64,000 nt of DNA from Lachnospiraceae bacterium (GCA_910575475.1 CAJTGD010000002.1:1-64000), one strand, 5' to 3'. Shown: positions 8,076 through 16,442, counted from the first letter of the stretch. Numbers and translations: made by a program. The notes: generated from the sequence alone by a model not told the origin.

Positions 8076-9062
8076 TTATTCCACTTCATTCCCCGTGCTC
8101 TCCCCTTTGGCAAATGCCGCCGCGTTTTTCAAAGTCGTCTCGCTGATCGCACCCAGCGCCTCCTCTGTAAAGAATCCCTGATGGGAGGTGATCAGCACGT
8201 TCGGGAACGACAGGAGCCGGGACGTGATCGAGCTTTCCAGAATCTCATCGGAACGATCCTCATACACATTCCGTTTTTCCTCCTCATACACGTCCAGACC
8301 CACCGCAAAAAATTTTCTGGCCCGGATGCCTTCGATCAGATCCTCGGTCTTCACCAGGCCGCCCCGGGACGTATTGACCAGCACCACGCCATCCTTCATT
8401 TTCTGAATCGTCTCCCGGCAGATCAGATGGTACGTCTCTTCCGTCAGAGGACAGTGCAGGGAAACCAGGTGGCTCCTGCCGAGCAGCTCGTCCATGGCCA
8501 CATACTGAACGAAATCCAGCTCCGGATTCTGATACTTGTCATAGGCAAGCACCTCCATGCCAAATCCATGGCAGATCCTTGCCATTGCCGCCCCGATCTT
8601 TCCGGTTCCCACGATTCCCGCGGTCTTCCGGTAAAAGTTAAATCCCAGCATGCCCCCCAGGCTGAAATCATTTTCCCGGACGCGCACATATGCCTTGTGG
8701 ATCCGCCGGTTTGCCGCCAGCGCCAGGGCCATGGCGTGCTCCGCCACCGCCTCCGGGGAATAGCCGGGCACCCGCATGACCTTAATCCCGAACGCCTTTG
8801 CCTTTCCGATATCCACATGGTTGAAGCCGGCGCTGCGGAGCAGGATCAGGCGCACCCGGCACTCGTGGAGCAACTCTACCGTTTCTGTTCCTACATCACA
8901 GTTTACAAAGGCACAGACCGCGTCATAGCCGTTTGCCAGCCTTGCCGTGGCCGGGGTCAGCTCGGATTTCAGATAATCGATCTCGATATCCGGATAGAGG
9001 CACCGCTTTTCTTCAAAAGAATCCCTGTCGTAGCTTTTTGTATCATAGAATAAAATTTTCAT
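8076..9062 (-). CDS. D-lactate dehydrogenase (2-hydroxyacid dehydrogenase family)
   Basis: NAD-dependent D-2-hydroxyacid dehydrogenase, most like the fermentative D-lactate dehydrogenase LdhA, which reduces pyruvate to D-lactate in the cytoplasm. The nucleotide motif GTGKIG is at residues 152-157. The catalytic Arg is R233 (NTSRGG), the Glu is in LDVYEEE near 260, and the His is H294 (TSHQGF). The 328-residue length and the N-terminal KILFYDTKSYD are typical of the family. It stands alone, facing the PIN locus. The call to LDH rather than another hydroxyacid dehydrogenase rests on overall similarity. Confidence 0.9.
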   Translation of the reverse strand: MKILFYDTKSYDRDSFEEKRCLYPDIEIDYLKSELTPATARLANGYDAVCAFVNCDVGTETVELLHECRVRLILLRSAGFNHVDIGKAKAFGIKVMRVPGYSPEAVAEHAMALALAANRRIHKAYVRVRENDFSLGGMLGFNFYRKTAGIVGTGKIGAAMARICHGFGMEVLAYDKYQNPELDFVQYVAMDELLGRSHLVSLHCPLTEETYHLICRETIQKMKDGVVLVNTSRGGLVKTEDLIEGIRARKFFAVGLDVYEEEKRNVYEDRSDEILESSITSRLLSFPNVLITSHQGFFTEEALGAISETTLKNAAAFAKGESTGNEVE

Positions 9063-9283
9063 CGCTGTTCTACCATCCTTGTCTCATCATGTATTCCCGC
9101 GAAGCAGAGAAGCAAGCGGACATGTCTGCATGTACATTCGCCGGCTGACGCGGGTTTTCTGGATTTAGTGTGTCCATTTTCCGGCAATTCTTTCCTAAAA
9201 GAATATTCTTTTGTAATTTTCTTATACTAATTTTGGGGTAATGTAAAGTATCGTATGAAAAAAATGATACGGGAATTGCCCGC

Positions 9284-9328
9284 ATACAGAAAGCCTGCCA
9301 CTGGCAGCCTTTCTGCATACGATGGTAT
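9284..9328. repeat. 45-bp dispersed palindromic repeat
   Basis: The element running from ATACAGAAAGCCTGCCA to GCATACGATGGTAT is identical to 44331-44375. Its core AGAAAGCCTGCCA/TGGCAGCCTTTCT forms a hairpin with one mismatch. Partial copies are at 36722-36746 and near 30042-30063. Confidence 0.85.
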
Positions 9329-9333
9329 TAAAA

Positions 9334-9417
9334 ATCTGCTTAGCAGATGGCGGGCACGCAATCGCTTGCTATGCAAGTGGTTACATTCAGTAGGGAATCA
9401 ATTTGCTACGCAAATTG
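9334..9417 (+). repeat. array of three hairpins with different stems
   Basis: Three hairpins with 3-base loops: ATCTGC-TTA-GCAGAT (9334-9348), GCTTGC-TAT-GCAAGT (9364-9378) and CAATTTGC-TAC-GCAAATTG (9399-9417). The last two share flanks (AATC before, GGTTACA after), so they look like repeats whose stems have changed in a compensatory way. The array ends 13 bp before the ribosome binding site of the next small gene, so it lies in its leader. Confidence 0.6.
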
Positions 9418-9443
9418 GTTACAAAATGACAAAGGAGGTAAGC

Positions 9444-9623
9444 ATGATGATCAAAAATGAAGAACTGCCGATCGGCTTTACGATGGAGCTGGCCCAGCAT
9501 ACGGATATTCTGAACCAATTCGCACAGCTTCCGGAGGAACGCCGCAATTCCATCATAGAAGGCGCCCGTGATATGCACTCCCGGGAAGAGATGCGCAATT
9601 ATGTAGAAAATATGTGTATTTAG
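9444..9623 (+). CDS. small acidic hypothetical protein, 59 residues
   Basis: An excellent ribosome binding site (AAAGGAGG) precedes the ATG. The product contains LPIGFTMELAQHTDILNQFAQLPEERRNSIIEGARDM and related helical sequence. This layout (a short start, then a helix ending in a -LP/S-x-E-E-R- turn, then a second helix rich in charged residues) is common among small conserved Lachnospiraceae proteins, but I cannot name a function. No membrane segment. A longer in-frame reading back to 9255 would cross two repeat elements and is rejected. Confidence 0.6.
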   Translation: MMIKNEELPIGFTMELAQHTDILNQFAQLPEERRNSIIEGARDMHSREEMRNYVENMCI

Positions 9624-9728
9624 AACCGCATTTCCCTGTTGATTTGGCCTGAAAACTGTATTATAATGTCAGAGGTTTTTGGGAGTATACGACTGTACTA
9701 TACAGTACGGAATCGGGAGGAAAAGGGA

Positions 9729-10379
9729 ATGAATCAGCAGGGAATTTTTCAAAAACGGATCTTTATGACAACCGTCGGCGTCATTTTATGCGCCATCGCC
9801 GTCGGATTTTTCAAATGCTCACAGTTCGGTGTGGATCCGTTCCAGTGTTTTGCACAGGGAATCTGGGGGCGTTTTTTTCAAACAGGGATTTCTTATGGGA
9901 GCTACTACACCATACTGAGCGGGATCATGCTGGTGCTGGATCTTTTTATCGCCAGAAGCTCTATGGGCGCGGCTACCCTGGTCAATATGTTTCTGACCGG
10001 GTATGTGGTTGATTTCGCCTGCATGGTCATCAGCCGTTTCTCTCCGAATCCTGATCTGCCGGTGCGGATCATTTTTCTTGCTGTCGGAGTCCTGGTGATG
10101 TGCTTCGCCTCTTCCTTATACATGACTTCCAATCTGGGCGTTTCCGTGTATGACGCGATCCCTATTGTTATCGCGGAAAAACGGAAGCTTCCTTTCAAAT
10201 TTGTACGAGTCGGCTGTGACCTGCTTTGTGTCATCATCGGAACGGCCGCGGGCCTGCTGCCGGGTATCGGCACGCTCATCACAGCCTTTTTTATGGGGCC
10301 TCTGATCGTGTTCTTTAACCACAGCTTTTCAGAGCCTTTCCTCTTCGGGAAGAAAACGGAATTTACTTCTGATGAATGA
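9729..10379 (+). CDS. YczE/YyaS-type integral membrane protein
   Basis: 216-residue polytopic membrane protein with about five hydrophobic segments and the family pattern seen in YczE-like proteins (GVDPFQCFAQG near the first loop; TSNLGVSVYDAIPI in the middle; LLPGIGTLITAFFMGPLI near the end). Members are common in Firmicutes and are often near transport or regulator genes, but the transported substrate is not established. The start at 9729 is supported by GGGAGGAAAAGGG upstream. Monocistronic, with a hairpin terminator 20 bp after the stop. Confidence 0.75.
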   Translation: MNQQGIFQKRIFMTTVGVILCAIAVGFFKCSQFGVDPFQCFAQGIWGRFFQTGISYGSYYTILSGIMLVLDLFIARSSMGAATLVNMFLTGYVVDFACMVISRFSPNPDLPVRIIFLAVGVLVMCFASSLYMTSNLGVSVYDAIPIVIAEKRKLPFKFVRVGCDLLCVIIGTAAGLLPGIGTLITAFFMGPLIVFFNHSFSEPFLFGKKTEFTSDE

Positions 10380-10398
10380 TCTAAGGTACTGTACAAAC

Positions 10399-10448
10399 AT
10401 ACAGAAAGGCAGTGCACCAAGTATTGGAAGCGTACTCCCTTTCTGTAT
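10399..10448 (+). terminator. hairpin after the YczE-like gene
   Basis: Arms ATACAGAAAGG and CCTTTCTGTAT are exact complements, separated by 28 bases that include a smaller internal stem. A short T-rich stretch follows. The arm sequence resembles one half of the 45-bp dispersed repeat, so the terminator may derive from it. Confidence 0.6.
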
Positions 10449-10500
10449 TTCCTGTGCCGCAGTCAGTATTGTTTATCCGCCAGGTCCAGGCCATAATCTT

Positions 10501-10884
10501 TCAAGCTGCCGTTGCAATACTTTTCCAGTCATCATGCAGCAGCAGTGAGGCATCTACCAGAACATTTTTACTCTCTGCGTCTGGAAAGTAATTTGTAAAA
10601 ATATCGTCCGAGAGAAGTGCGGCCGCAAAGCCCCCTGCGCTGTAACCTGTCACGACAACGGCTTCGGGCTCCTTCATATCGGCGAGCTCCGTAATTTTCT
10701 GCATGGTCTGGGAATAGTTCACATAGCCGTTATGATAAAGGATCTTCTCTTTGCCGTCATGGTCGGTATAGCGGAACTCTCCCGCGCCTGCATGGAAATC
10801 CCCTGTCGCATAGGGAAACAGGATGATGCTCCAGTTTTCAAACGGACTGCCCTCCACTTCGGAAGCAAGACCTCCCATATACAT
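10501..10884 (-). pseudogene. pectin acetylesterase-like fragment
   Basis: 127 codons matching the middle of the pectin acetylesterase/Notum-type alpha/beta hydrolases: an ILFPYATGDFHAG oxyanion-side strand, HNGYVN and the nucleophile elbow TGYSAGGFAA. The N-terminal third (signal and first strands) and the C-terminal part with the acid and His residues are absent; family members are usually over 300 residues. There is no ribosome binding site before the first ATG. Just upstream the sequence changes to an unrelated dehydrogenase fragment (10885-10950), so the left and right ends are both broken. Inactive remnant. Confidence 0.7.
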
Positions 10885-10950
10885 ATACCTGACTTGATGC
10901 CCAGGGCCCTGCCCTTTTCAATATCTACGCAGTTAATGCCTACGGGTCTG
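10885..10950 (-). pseudogene. 2-hydroxyacid dehydrogenase fragment
   Basis: About 20 codons in the minus strand read VGINCVDIEKGRALGIKSG, which is the segment before the Rossmann fold of D-2-hydroxyacid dehydrogenases (compare SAGFNHVDIGKAKAFGIKV in the gene at 8076-9062). It abuts the pectin acetylesterase fragment on one side and the end of the malic enzyme gene on the other. Confidence 0.45.
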
Positions 10951-10955
10951 CGGAA

Positions 10956-12137
10956 TTACAAGATACGTGCCGCGCCGCTTCTGCGGGCCGCTTCCGCAAC
11001 CGCCTGTGCCACCGCATCCCTTACGCGCGGATCAAATGCCGCGGGCAGGATATAATCTGCGGACAGCTCCGCGTCGCTTACCAGACCCGCGATCGCATGA
11101 GCTGCAGCCGCCTTCATTTCATCGTTGATGTCCGCGGCTCGGACATCCAAGGCCCCGCGGAACATTCCTGGGAAGCACAATACATTGTTGACCTGGTTCG
11201 GATAATCTGACCGTCCGGTAGACACTACGGCTGCACCTGCTGCTTTTGCTTCTTCCGGAAATATCTCCGGAGTCGGATTGGCGCAGGCAAAGATGACGGG
11301 ATCCTCTGCCATAGACCGAACCATATCGGCGGTCAATGTCTCCGGGGCAGATACCCCGATAAATACGTCCGCTTTTCGGATCACATCCGACAGACTTCCT
11401 TTTTCGCAGGCGTGATTGGTAATCTCCGCCATTTCCTTTTTGATCGGATTTAGCCCTTCCCGGCCACGGTAGATTGCCCCCTGTCGGTCTGTCATGATCA
11501 CATTTTTCAGCCCCATGGAAATGAGCAGGCGGATAATGGCAATACCTGCCGCCCCGGCGCCGGAGGTCACAATCTTTACTTCGTCCAGCCTTTTGCCAAC
11601 CAGCTTGAGCGCATTGATGAGTCCCGCCAGCGTAATGACTGCGGTTCCATGCTGATCGTCATGAAAAATCGGAATATCACAGCATTCTTTGAGGCGTTTT
11701 TCAATTTCAAAGCATCTGGGCGCGGAAATGTCTTCCAGATTGATCCCGCCAAAGCTACCGGCCAGGAGACGGACGGTCTCTACAATAGCATCCGTCTCTT
11801 TACTGCGGATACACAAGGGAATCGCGTCCACGCCGCCGAATTCCTTGAACAGGACGCATTTTCCTTCCATGACCGGCATCCCCGCCTCCGGACCGATGTC
11901 CCCCAGCCCCAGGACTGCGGTGCCGTCCGTAACAACCGCAACTGTATTCCAGCGCCGGGTCAGTTCATAGCTTTTATCAGGATCCTTCTGAATCTCCAGG
12001 CAGGGCTTTGCAACGCCGGGCGTATACGCAAGACTCAGCGCCTCTTTGGAATCCACCCTTGCGCGGGAAGCAATCTCTATCTTTCCCTTCAGGTCATAGT
12101 GCATTTGTAATGATTCCGATGAATAATCCTTGTTCAT
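10956..12137 (-). CDS. NAD(P)-dependent malic enzyme
   Basis: Malic enzyme: oxidative decarboxylation of L-malate to pyruvate and CO2 in the cytoplasm, using NAD+ or NADP+. Family motifs are intact: the N-terminal SLAYTPGVAKPC with the active-site Tyr, the metal-binding FHDDQHGTA, the nucleotide fold TSGAGAAGIAI and the closing FACANPTPEI. 393 residues is the normal length of the short bacterial form. Ribosome binding site GAGGAGG. A truncated serine hydrolase lies only 23 bp upstream. The cofactor preference was not assigned. Confidence 0.93.
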   Translation of the reverse strand: MNKDYSSESLQMHYDLKGKIEIASRARVDSKEALSLAYTPGVAKPCLEIQKDPDKSYELTRRWNTVAVVTDGTAVLGLGDIGPEAGMPVMEGKCVLFKEFGGVDAIPLCIRSKETDAIVETVRLLAGSFGGINLEDISAPRCFEIEKRLKECCDIPIFHDDQHGTAVITLAGLINALKLVGKRLDEVKIVTSGAGAAGIAIIRLLISMGLKNVIMTDRQGAIYRGREGLNPIKKEMAEITNHACEKGSLSDVIRKADVFIGVSAPETLTADMVRSMAEDPVIFACANPTPEIFPEEAKAAGAAVVSTGRSDYPNQVNNVLCFPGMFRGALDVRAADINDEMKAAAAHAIAGLVSDAELSADYILPAAFDPRVRDAVAQAVAEAARRSGAARIL

Positions 12138-12160
12138 AGCCTTCCTCCTCGTATTTATTT

Positions 12161-12565
12161 TTACGGCAGTTCAACACAGCAGACAGAATCGACGGCCTGC
12201 TGTGTTGTGTAACGCTCCTCCCAGTCGCAGAAAAACAGGGAGTTCTCAAGCCCGCTGGTCATGGTCAGGAGATGCTCCAGACTTACTTTGGGCAGATTGC
12301 TTCCGGGATCCTCCGGCACAGATTCTGGGAATATATCCACAAGCTTTTCGTCCAGACGGATCAGCCCTTCGTCCAATGCGATCCCTGCCGCACATGACAC
12401 CACGCCTTTGCAGGCAGACCAAGTATTCAGACGCGTCTTTACCGGCATCCGTTTATATTCCGCTGTCCGGGTTCCTTCGCGCCAAATCTGGGCGTACATG
12501 ACATTTAGATTTTGTTTTAAAGTGTCAATTACAAATTCTGATAGTATATTCTGGTCATTTCTCAT
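12161..12565 (-). pseudogene. class C beta-lactamase-like serine hydrolase, C-terminally truncated
   Basis: The N-terminal third of a beta-lactamase/penicillin-binding-protein-fold serine hydrolase. The SxxK nucleophile motif is S50-A-C-K53, followed by DEGLIRLDEKLVDIFPE and the typical LLTMTSGLE. The reading frame ends 134 codons in, before the Tyr-x-Asn and KTG-type motifs, just 23 bp before the malic enzyme start. Full-length relatives exceed 300 residues, so this is a deleted remnant. Confidence 0.75.
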
Positions 12566-12670
12566 CTTGTTTATTCTTATTATGGCATCGCAATTTAAAT
12601 CTGCCTAAAATCTATAGACAGGCTTTACACCCAAAGCTCCCTTTGATATAATAAAATCATCCCTTAAACC

Positions 12671-12808
12671 ATACCTTGTGAAACGGCTGAATGGCCATAA
12701 TGGGATGCCCTTGGGTATACCTTATGAAACGGCCGGATGACCATAACGGGGTACCCTTGGGTATACCTTATGAAATGGTCGGATGGCCACTATGAGATGC
12801 CCTTGAGT
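12671..12808 (+). repeat. three tandem copies of the 46-bp repeat
   Basis: Unit starts are at 12671, 12717 and 12763, spaced exactly 46 bp. Each reads ATACCTT(G/A)TGAAA, then the hairpin GGCY-GRAT-GGCC or a variant, then a second hairpin around CCCTTGGG. The stems carry GGCT-GGCC and GGTC-GGCC changes that keep pairing through G-T pairs. It occupies the spacer between the serine hydrolase remnant and the next small gene. Confidence 0.9.
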
Positions 12809-12842
12809 ATGCTTTAATTCAGTAGGAAGGAGCGATGAATAA

Positions 12843-12965
12843 ATGACTGGTAAAGAGGTTGTAAATCTTATAAGGAAGCTAAAAGAAAAAGGCCTGAGCA
12901 GTGATGAAATCCTGGAATTGATTGAATATATCGAAACTCACGATCCGAAAGAGCAGGAAAAGTAA
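12843..12965 (+). CDS. 40-residue conserved-type small protein
   Basis: ATG at 12843 preceded by GGAAGGAG. The product is two predicted helices: TGKEVVNLIRKLKEKG and a second starting SSDEILELIEYIETHD. It is soluble, charged and free of Cys. Small proteins with this helix-GL(S/N)-D-EILELIEYIE layout are recurrent in Lachnospiraceae, but I know of no assigned function. A terminator follows at 13031-13080. Moderate confidence because of the short length. Confidence 0.55.
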   Translation: MTGKEVVNLIRKLKEKGLSSDEILELIEYIETHDPKEQEK

Positions 12966-13030
12966 ATGTGCGGAAAAATATAAAGTGTAAATATTGACAT
13001 TCCAAAGGCTTGTAGTAATATGTCACCACA

Positions 13031-13080
13031 AAGAAGCGAGGAAGCTGTCCCATCAGCTGCCCCGTTTCTTTCTTATTTTT
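13031..13080 (+). terminator. hairpin with T tract
   Basis: AAGAAGCGAGGAAGCTG pairs imperfectly with CAGCTGCCCCGTTTCTT around a short loop and is followed by TCTTATTTTT. It is placed 65 bp after the 40-residue gene. Confidence 0.6.
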
Positions 13081-13116
13081 CGCAGACTGTCCGGAGCCGC
13101 GTGCTCCGGCTTCCGC

Positions 13117-13779
13117 CTACCGCAAAGCAGCCAGCGGGGGAATCCTGAAACGCCACAGCGGATATATCTCAATGGTGATCCAGGAGGGAGAACTGGCCGT
13201 GGTCAAGGCGCGGACCGTATCGCTTACGACCTGAAAGTTCAGCTGCGTCCCCGCGCTGTCGCACTCATAATTCACCGCACGGCTGGGCTGGATCCCGAAG
13301 CGCCCGGCCGTTTCGATAGCGTCAATATTTGCGCCCAGGAATAAAAATTCCCATCCATACCGCTCCTTCTGACGCTCCACCATCTGCTTCACCTTTTCAT
13401 AAGTATAATGGCTGCTGGAATTTTCCATCCCGTCTGTGGTGATGACAAAGAGCGTTTTCTCCGGGCGGTCCTCCTCCCGGGAATATTTGTGGATCGTGCC
13501 GATGTGGTGGATGACGCCGCCCATGGCATCCAAAAGCGCCGTGCATCCCCGCACATAATACTGCCGCCTGGTCATGGGCCGGACATCCGCCAGATGTACA
13601 CGGTCATGGAGCACCTCCGTCCGGTCATCGAACAGGATCGTGGAGATCAGCGCCTCCCCGGGTTCCTCCTTCTGCCTGCCGAGCATGGAATTAAATCCAC
13701 CGATGGCGTCCTTCTCCAGCCCGCTCATAGAGCCACTCCTGTCCAGGACAAATACGAGTTCTGTTAAATTCTTTTTCAT
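13117..13779 (-). CDS. von Willebrand factor A domain protein
   Basis: Cytoplasmic vWA-domain protein of 220 residues. The MIDAS metal site is seen as DRSGSMSG near residues 11-18, with later conserved Thr/Asp positions and TTDGMENSSSHYTYEKV. Family members take part in metal-dependent protein assembly, but the partner here is unknown. The start at 13779 is chosen because GGAGGTAAGCATC lies right before it; an upstream in-frame extension lacks family similarity. The last 30 residues (after NFQVVSDTVRAL) do not look like the usual C-terminus, so the 3' end may be replaced or shifted. Confidence 0.8.
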   Translation of the reverse strand: MKKNLTELVFVLDRSGSMSGLEKDAIGGFNSMLGRQKEEPGEALISTILFDDRTEVLHDRVHLADVRPMTRRQYYVRGCTALLDAMGGVIHHIGTIHKYSREEDRPEKTLFVITTDGMENSSSHYTYEKVKQMVERQKERYGWEFLFLGANIDAIETAGRFGIQPSRAVNYECDSAGTQLNFQVVSDTVRALTTASSPSWITIEIYPLWRFRIPPLAALR

Positions 13780-14091
13780 GATGCTTACCTCCGTGATCGC
13801 CGGTACAGTATTGCCTAAACACTCGAAAAAATGTCCTGCGCAATCTGCATCAGTTCTTTTTCTACAGCTCCTAAATGGCGACAATTGCTGTACCAGACTG
13901 ACTTTATGATGTAGTTGTTGTGTATCTTGTAAGGTAAGCATACAGCTGTTTCGCCTGGAAATGGTCGTCTGGGAGGGGACATTTTTCTGCCTGTGAGCAA
14001 AAAGCGGCTGCGTAAGTATAAGTGCCCATTTTTCGCCTCCTGTCTCACATAAATGCAGTCGCTTTTTCCATTGCCAGTGATCTGAAGTCCT

Positions 14092-14223
14092 CTACTCACC
14101 CAGCATCGGCAAATCATGATCGAACAGCGCCACATTGATCGTATAGATATCGTAGTATTCATGGCCGATCAGGCCCTGTAACACGCTATACCGTGAATCG
14201 AAATCTTTTACATGATTTTCTGC
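14092..14223 (-). pseudogene. unidentified C-terminal coding remnant
   Basis: A 43-codon frame without a start reads like a protein end (RYSVLQGLIGHEYYDIYTI, then a Leu-rich tail and TAG). I cannot assign a family. The stretch 13780-14300 otherwise shows no supportable gene; a 115-codon minus frame in the same place has no family-like sequence. Confidence 0.25.
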
Positions 14224-14303
14224 TGCACATCTTCTCCCGGCATGTTATACTGACACCACATCAAAATCACGGACAGCATTTTTCAAATAGTTCTATCTGT
14301 CCG

Positions 14304-15035
14304 CTAGGTATCAGGATCTGTTTTTTCATGGCATCTCAGCCGGAAAACAAAACCGGCAAACTTTAAACAGCAGACATCCGAAAAGCGGCTGCCTGGAAGT
14401 CTCATACAGCCTGCGATCAACGGCACGATCACACTTCGTTTCACATCCACAAGCCCCTTGTCCGTCAGTTTCAGCGCCGGGCTCACCGGAAGGCCCAGCG
14501 TGCCAAGGGACATCACCGGGCTGGAGTGCCGATATCCAAGCTCCTCTAAGCTTTCACGGACCGCTTTCAGATCCAGCGCCGTATCCTGGATTCCCCGTTC
14601 GGAAAGAATCCCGCATACCGGCAGTGCCAGCTCAGCAAGAACCTTCCTGTTCTTCACCGTCAGGAATCCGCCCTGCAGCGTCTGAATCCGCCTCACGGCA
14701 AACAGCATATCCTCCGGGTCATCTCCCGCGACGAAAAGATTATGGTGATCGTGGAAATATGTTGTAGCTACGGTACCGGTTTTCAGGCAAGAGCCTGTGA
14801 TAAATCCATACCCGATATTCCCGTTCTTGCCGTGACGCTCCAGAACCATGGCCAACAGACATCCGCTGTCCTTCCACTCCACCGCATGGTCCCGCACCGG
14901 CATGACGACCTGCTTCTCCGTTGTCTGGGTCCGGTCCGGATGGATCTCGATCACCCGCACGGTCACTTCTTCCGCGTCGGTGTCCGCAGTCACCCGGAAA
15001 TCCTCCAATGTCACCGTCGGCAGACAGACACTCAT
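14304..15035 (-). pseudogene. adenine deaminase, C-terminal part only
   Basis: Matches the C-terminal half of bacterial adenine deaminase (AdeC/YerA type): VRVIEIHPDRTQTTEK, TGTVATTYFHDHHNLFVAG, GGFLTVKNRKVLAELALPV and the characteristic end SLGTLGLPVSPALKLTDKGLVDV. The N-terminal metal-binding amidohydrolase barrel is missing, so it cannot deaminate adenine. The frame runs on past the natural end for some 45 unrelated codons. Upstream the homology stops near 15035, where a plus-strand LysR fragment begins. Confidence 0.8.
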
Positions 15036-15070
15036 TTGAGAAATACGGCATCCATCCGTCTGTTCCGATA

Positions 15071-15295
15071 CGCACAAGGAATACGGTAACCTGTATCAAG
15101 CTGTGCCAGAAAGGGATGGGTCTGTGTTTTATTCCGGAAAATTATATCAAAAACATCGAGCTCCATCAGCCTCCGCTGTGCTTTTCCGTGGGAGACGAAG
15201 GAGCATTCAGCACACTGACGCTGGCATACCGCAAAGGCGCTTATCTTCCGGCCTATGCCCGGGATTTTATCCGGATCGCGCAGCAGAAGTGCTGA
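15071..15295 (+). pseudogene. LysR-type regulator, C-terminal fragment
   Basis: About 70 codons of the effector-binding domain end of a LysR regulator (KGMGLCFIPENYI, STLTLAYRKGAYLPAYARDFI). The DNA-binding half is absent; upstream the sequence turns into the antisense of the adenine deaminase fragment. A deletion has joined two opposed genes. Confidence 0.6.
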
Positions 15296-15354
15296 AAGCC
15301 TTGCCTCGATAAAAAAAGCTATGCGGTTGGATGCTCCCCTTTCTGCAAACTCTC

Positions 15355-16116
15355 TCACAGGCTCTTATGCAGCAGCCCCAGCACCGTTTCCAGATCATGG
15401 ACTTCCATCTGTCCCGGAGCGGAAGCCTTCTTCGCCGCGCCGAAGGTCAGCGCGGAGCCGAACACCTCCCCACACAATCTGCTGATCACACCGGTTCCTG
15501 CCATTGACATGGTGATGATCGGGCGGTCCGCATATTCTCGGGTCATTTCCTCCGTCGCAAGGAGAAGTGTCAGCACATCCCTCTTATTCTGCGGCATGAC
15601 CGCAATCTTCGGGATGTCCGCGCCAAGCTCCTGCATCTTCCGCAATCGGCTCACGATCTCCTCCTGGGCCGGAGTCTTGTGGAAATCATGGTTGGAGCCC
15701 ACCACCTTGACGCCGGCCTCATGTGCGGCTTCGATGATCTCCCGGACCACCTCGTCTCCTGTAAATGCCTCCACATCCACCAGATCCACATCACCGCTCT
15801 CTGCCGCGGCCTTGTTGAGCGCGGCATAAGCCTCCGGCTCGATGGCCTTTTCCCCGCCTTCCTTCGAAGTCCGGAAGGTAAACAGCAGAGGGATTTCTTT
15901 CAGGGCCGCCCTCAGCTCTGAGAGCACCTCCTTCACCTGTTCCAGATCCAATACATGCTCAAACCAGTCCGCGCGCCACTCCACCACATCCACCGGAATC
16001 GTATCCAATGACTTTGCCTCCTGGATGATCTCTTCCTTTGTAACGCCTACGATGGGCACACAAATCTTCGGGATTCCCTCCCCTATCTTTACATTTCTTA
16101 CTACCACCGCGTTCAT
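15355..16116 (-). CDS. aroD: type I 3-dehydroquinate dehydratase
   Basis: Class I (Schiff-base) 3-dehydroquinate dehydratase, converting 3-dehydroquinate to 3-dehydroshikimate. Counting from the ATG at 16116, the catalytic residues fall at the canonical numbers E86, H143 (SNHDF) and K170 (DIPKIAVMP); E46 and R48 of EWRAD bind substrate. 253 residues is normal. The start is set by GAGGAGG nine bases upstream; a longer frame to 16155 is not needed. The upstream gene in the same direction is an SLC13-type carrier, separated by a MITE. Type I enzymes serve both biosynthesis and quinate or shikimate breakdown; the context here (carrier, distant AroE/flavin reductase locus) leaves catabolism possible. 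Confidence 0.93.
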   Translation of the reverse strand: MNAVVVRNVKIGEGIPKICVPIVGVTKEEIIQEAKSLDTIPVDVVEWRADWFEHVLDLEQVKEVLSELRAALKEIPLLFTFRTSKEGGEKAIEPEAYAALNKAAAESGDVDLVDVEAFTGDEVVREIIEAAHEAGVKVVGSNHDFHKTPAQEEIVSRLRKMQELGADIPKIAVMPQNKRDVLTLLLATEEMTREYADRPIITMSMAGTGVISRLCGEVFGSALTFGAAKKASAPGQMEVHDLETVLGLLHKSL

Positions 16117-16252
16117 CTGTATTTCCTCCTCGTCCTGCCGGACAAGCCGGAACATTCCCCCCCTGAAAAGTTCCGGCCGTACAGGCAGTAATTCTTATTT
16201 CACACCTAAAACTCAGTATAACAATACCAGCCCCAACAGATAATGTCAAATC

Positions 16253-16440
16253 TTAAGGAACTGTCCAAAAATAACTTGTGGCAAAGACGCAGTGTAAATG
16301 TTCAGCCGCAAAAAAGATAATCGCAGGCGCAGCGGGCTACGCCAAGATGATCTGATGCCGCGGATGGACATTTATACAAGTTACTATTCACAGTAACTTA
16401 TACAAGTCAAATTGATGAGTTCTTTCTTGACAGTTCCTAA
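16253..16440. mobile_element. MITE-like element with terminal inverted repeats
   Basis: The 188-bp element begins TTAAGGAACTGTC and ends with GACAGTTCCTAA, whose complement is TTAGGAACTGTC; so 12-bp near-perfect terminal inverted repeats. It contains no gene; inside are a further palindrome (AAGTTACT/AGTAACTT) and a GC-rich block. The right end is 2 bp from the stop of the SLC13 gene, and the element separates that gene from aroD. Confidence 0.7.
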
Positions 16441-16442
16441 CC

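Noticed and set aside
9255..9443. N-terminal extension of the 59-residue protein
   Set aside because: It would translate the 45-bp repeat and the hairpin array; a strong ribosome binding site precedes the internal ATG at 9444.
12671..12808. Tandem repeat as a CRISPR array
   Set aside because: Units are contiguous with no unique spacers, and no cas genes are present.
13780..13941. N-terminal extension of the vWA protein
   Set aside because: No similarity to the family, and the internal ATG at 13779 has GGAGG directly upstream.
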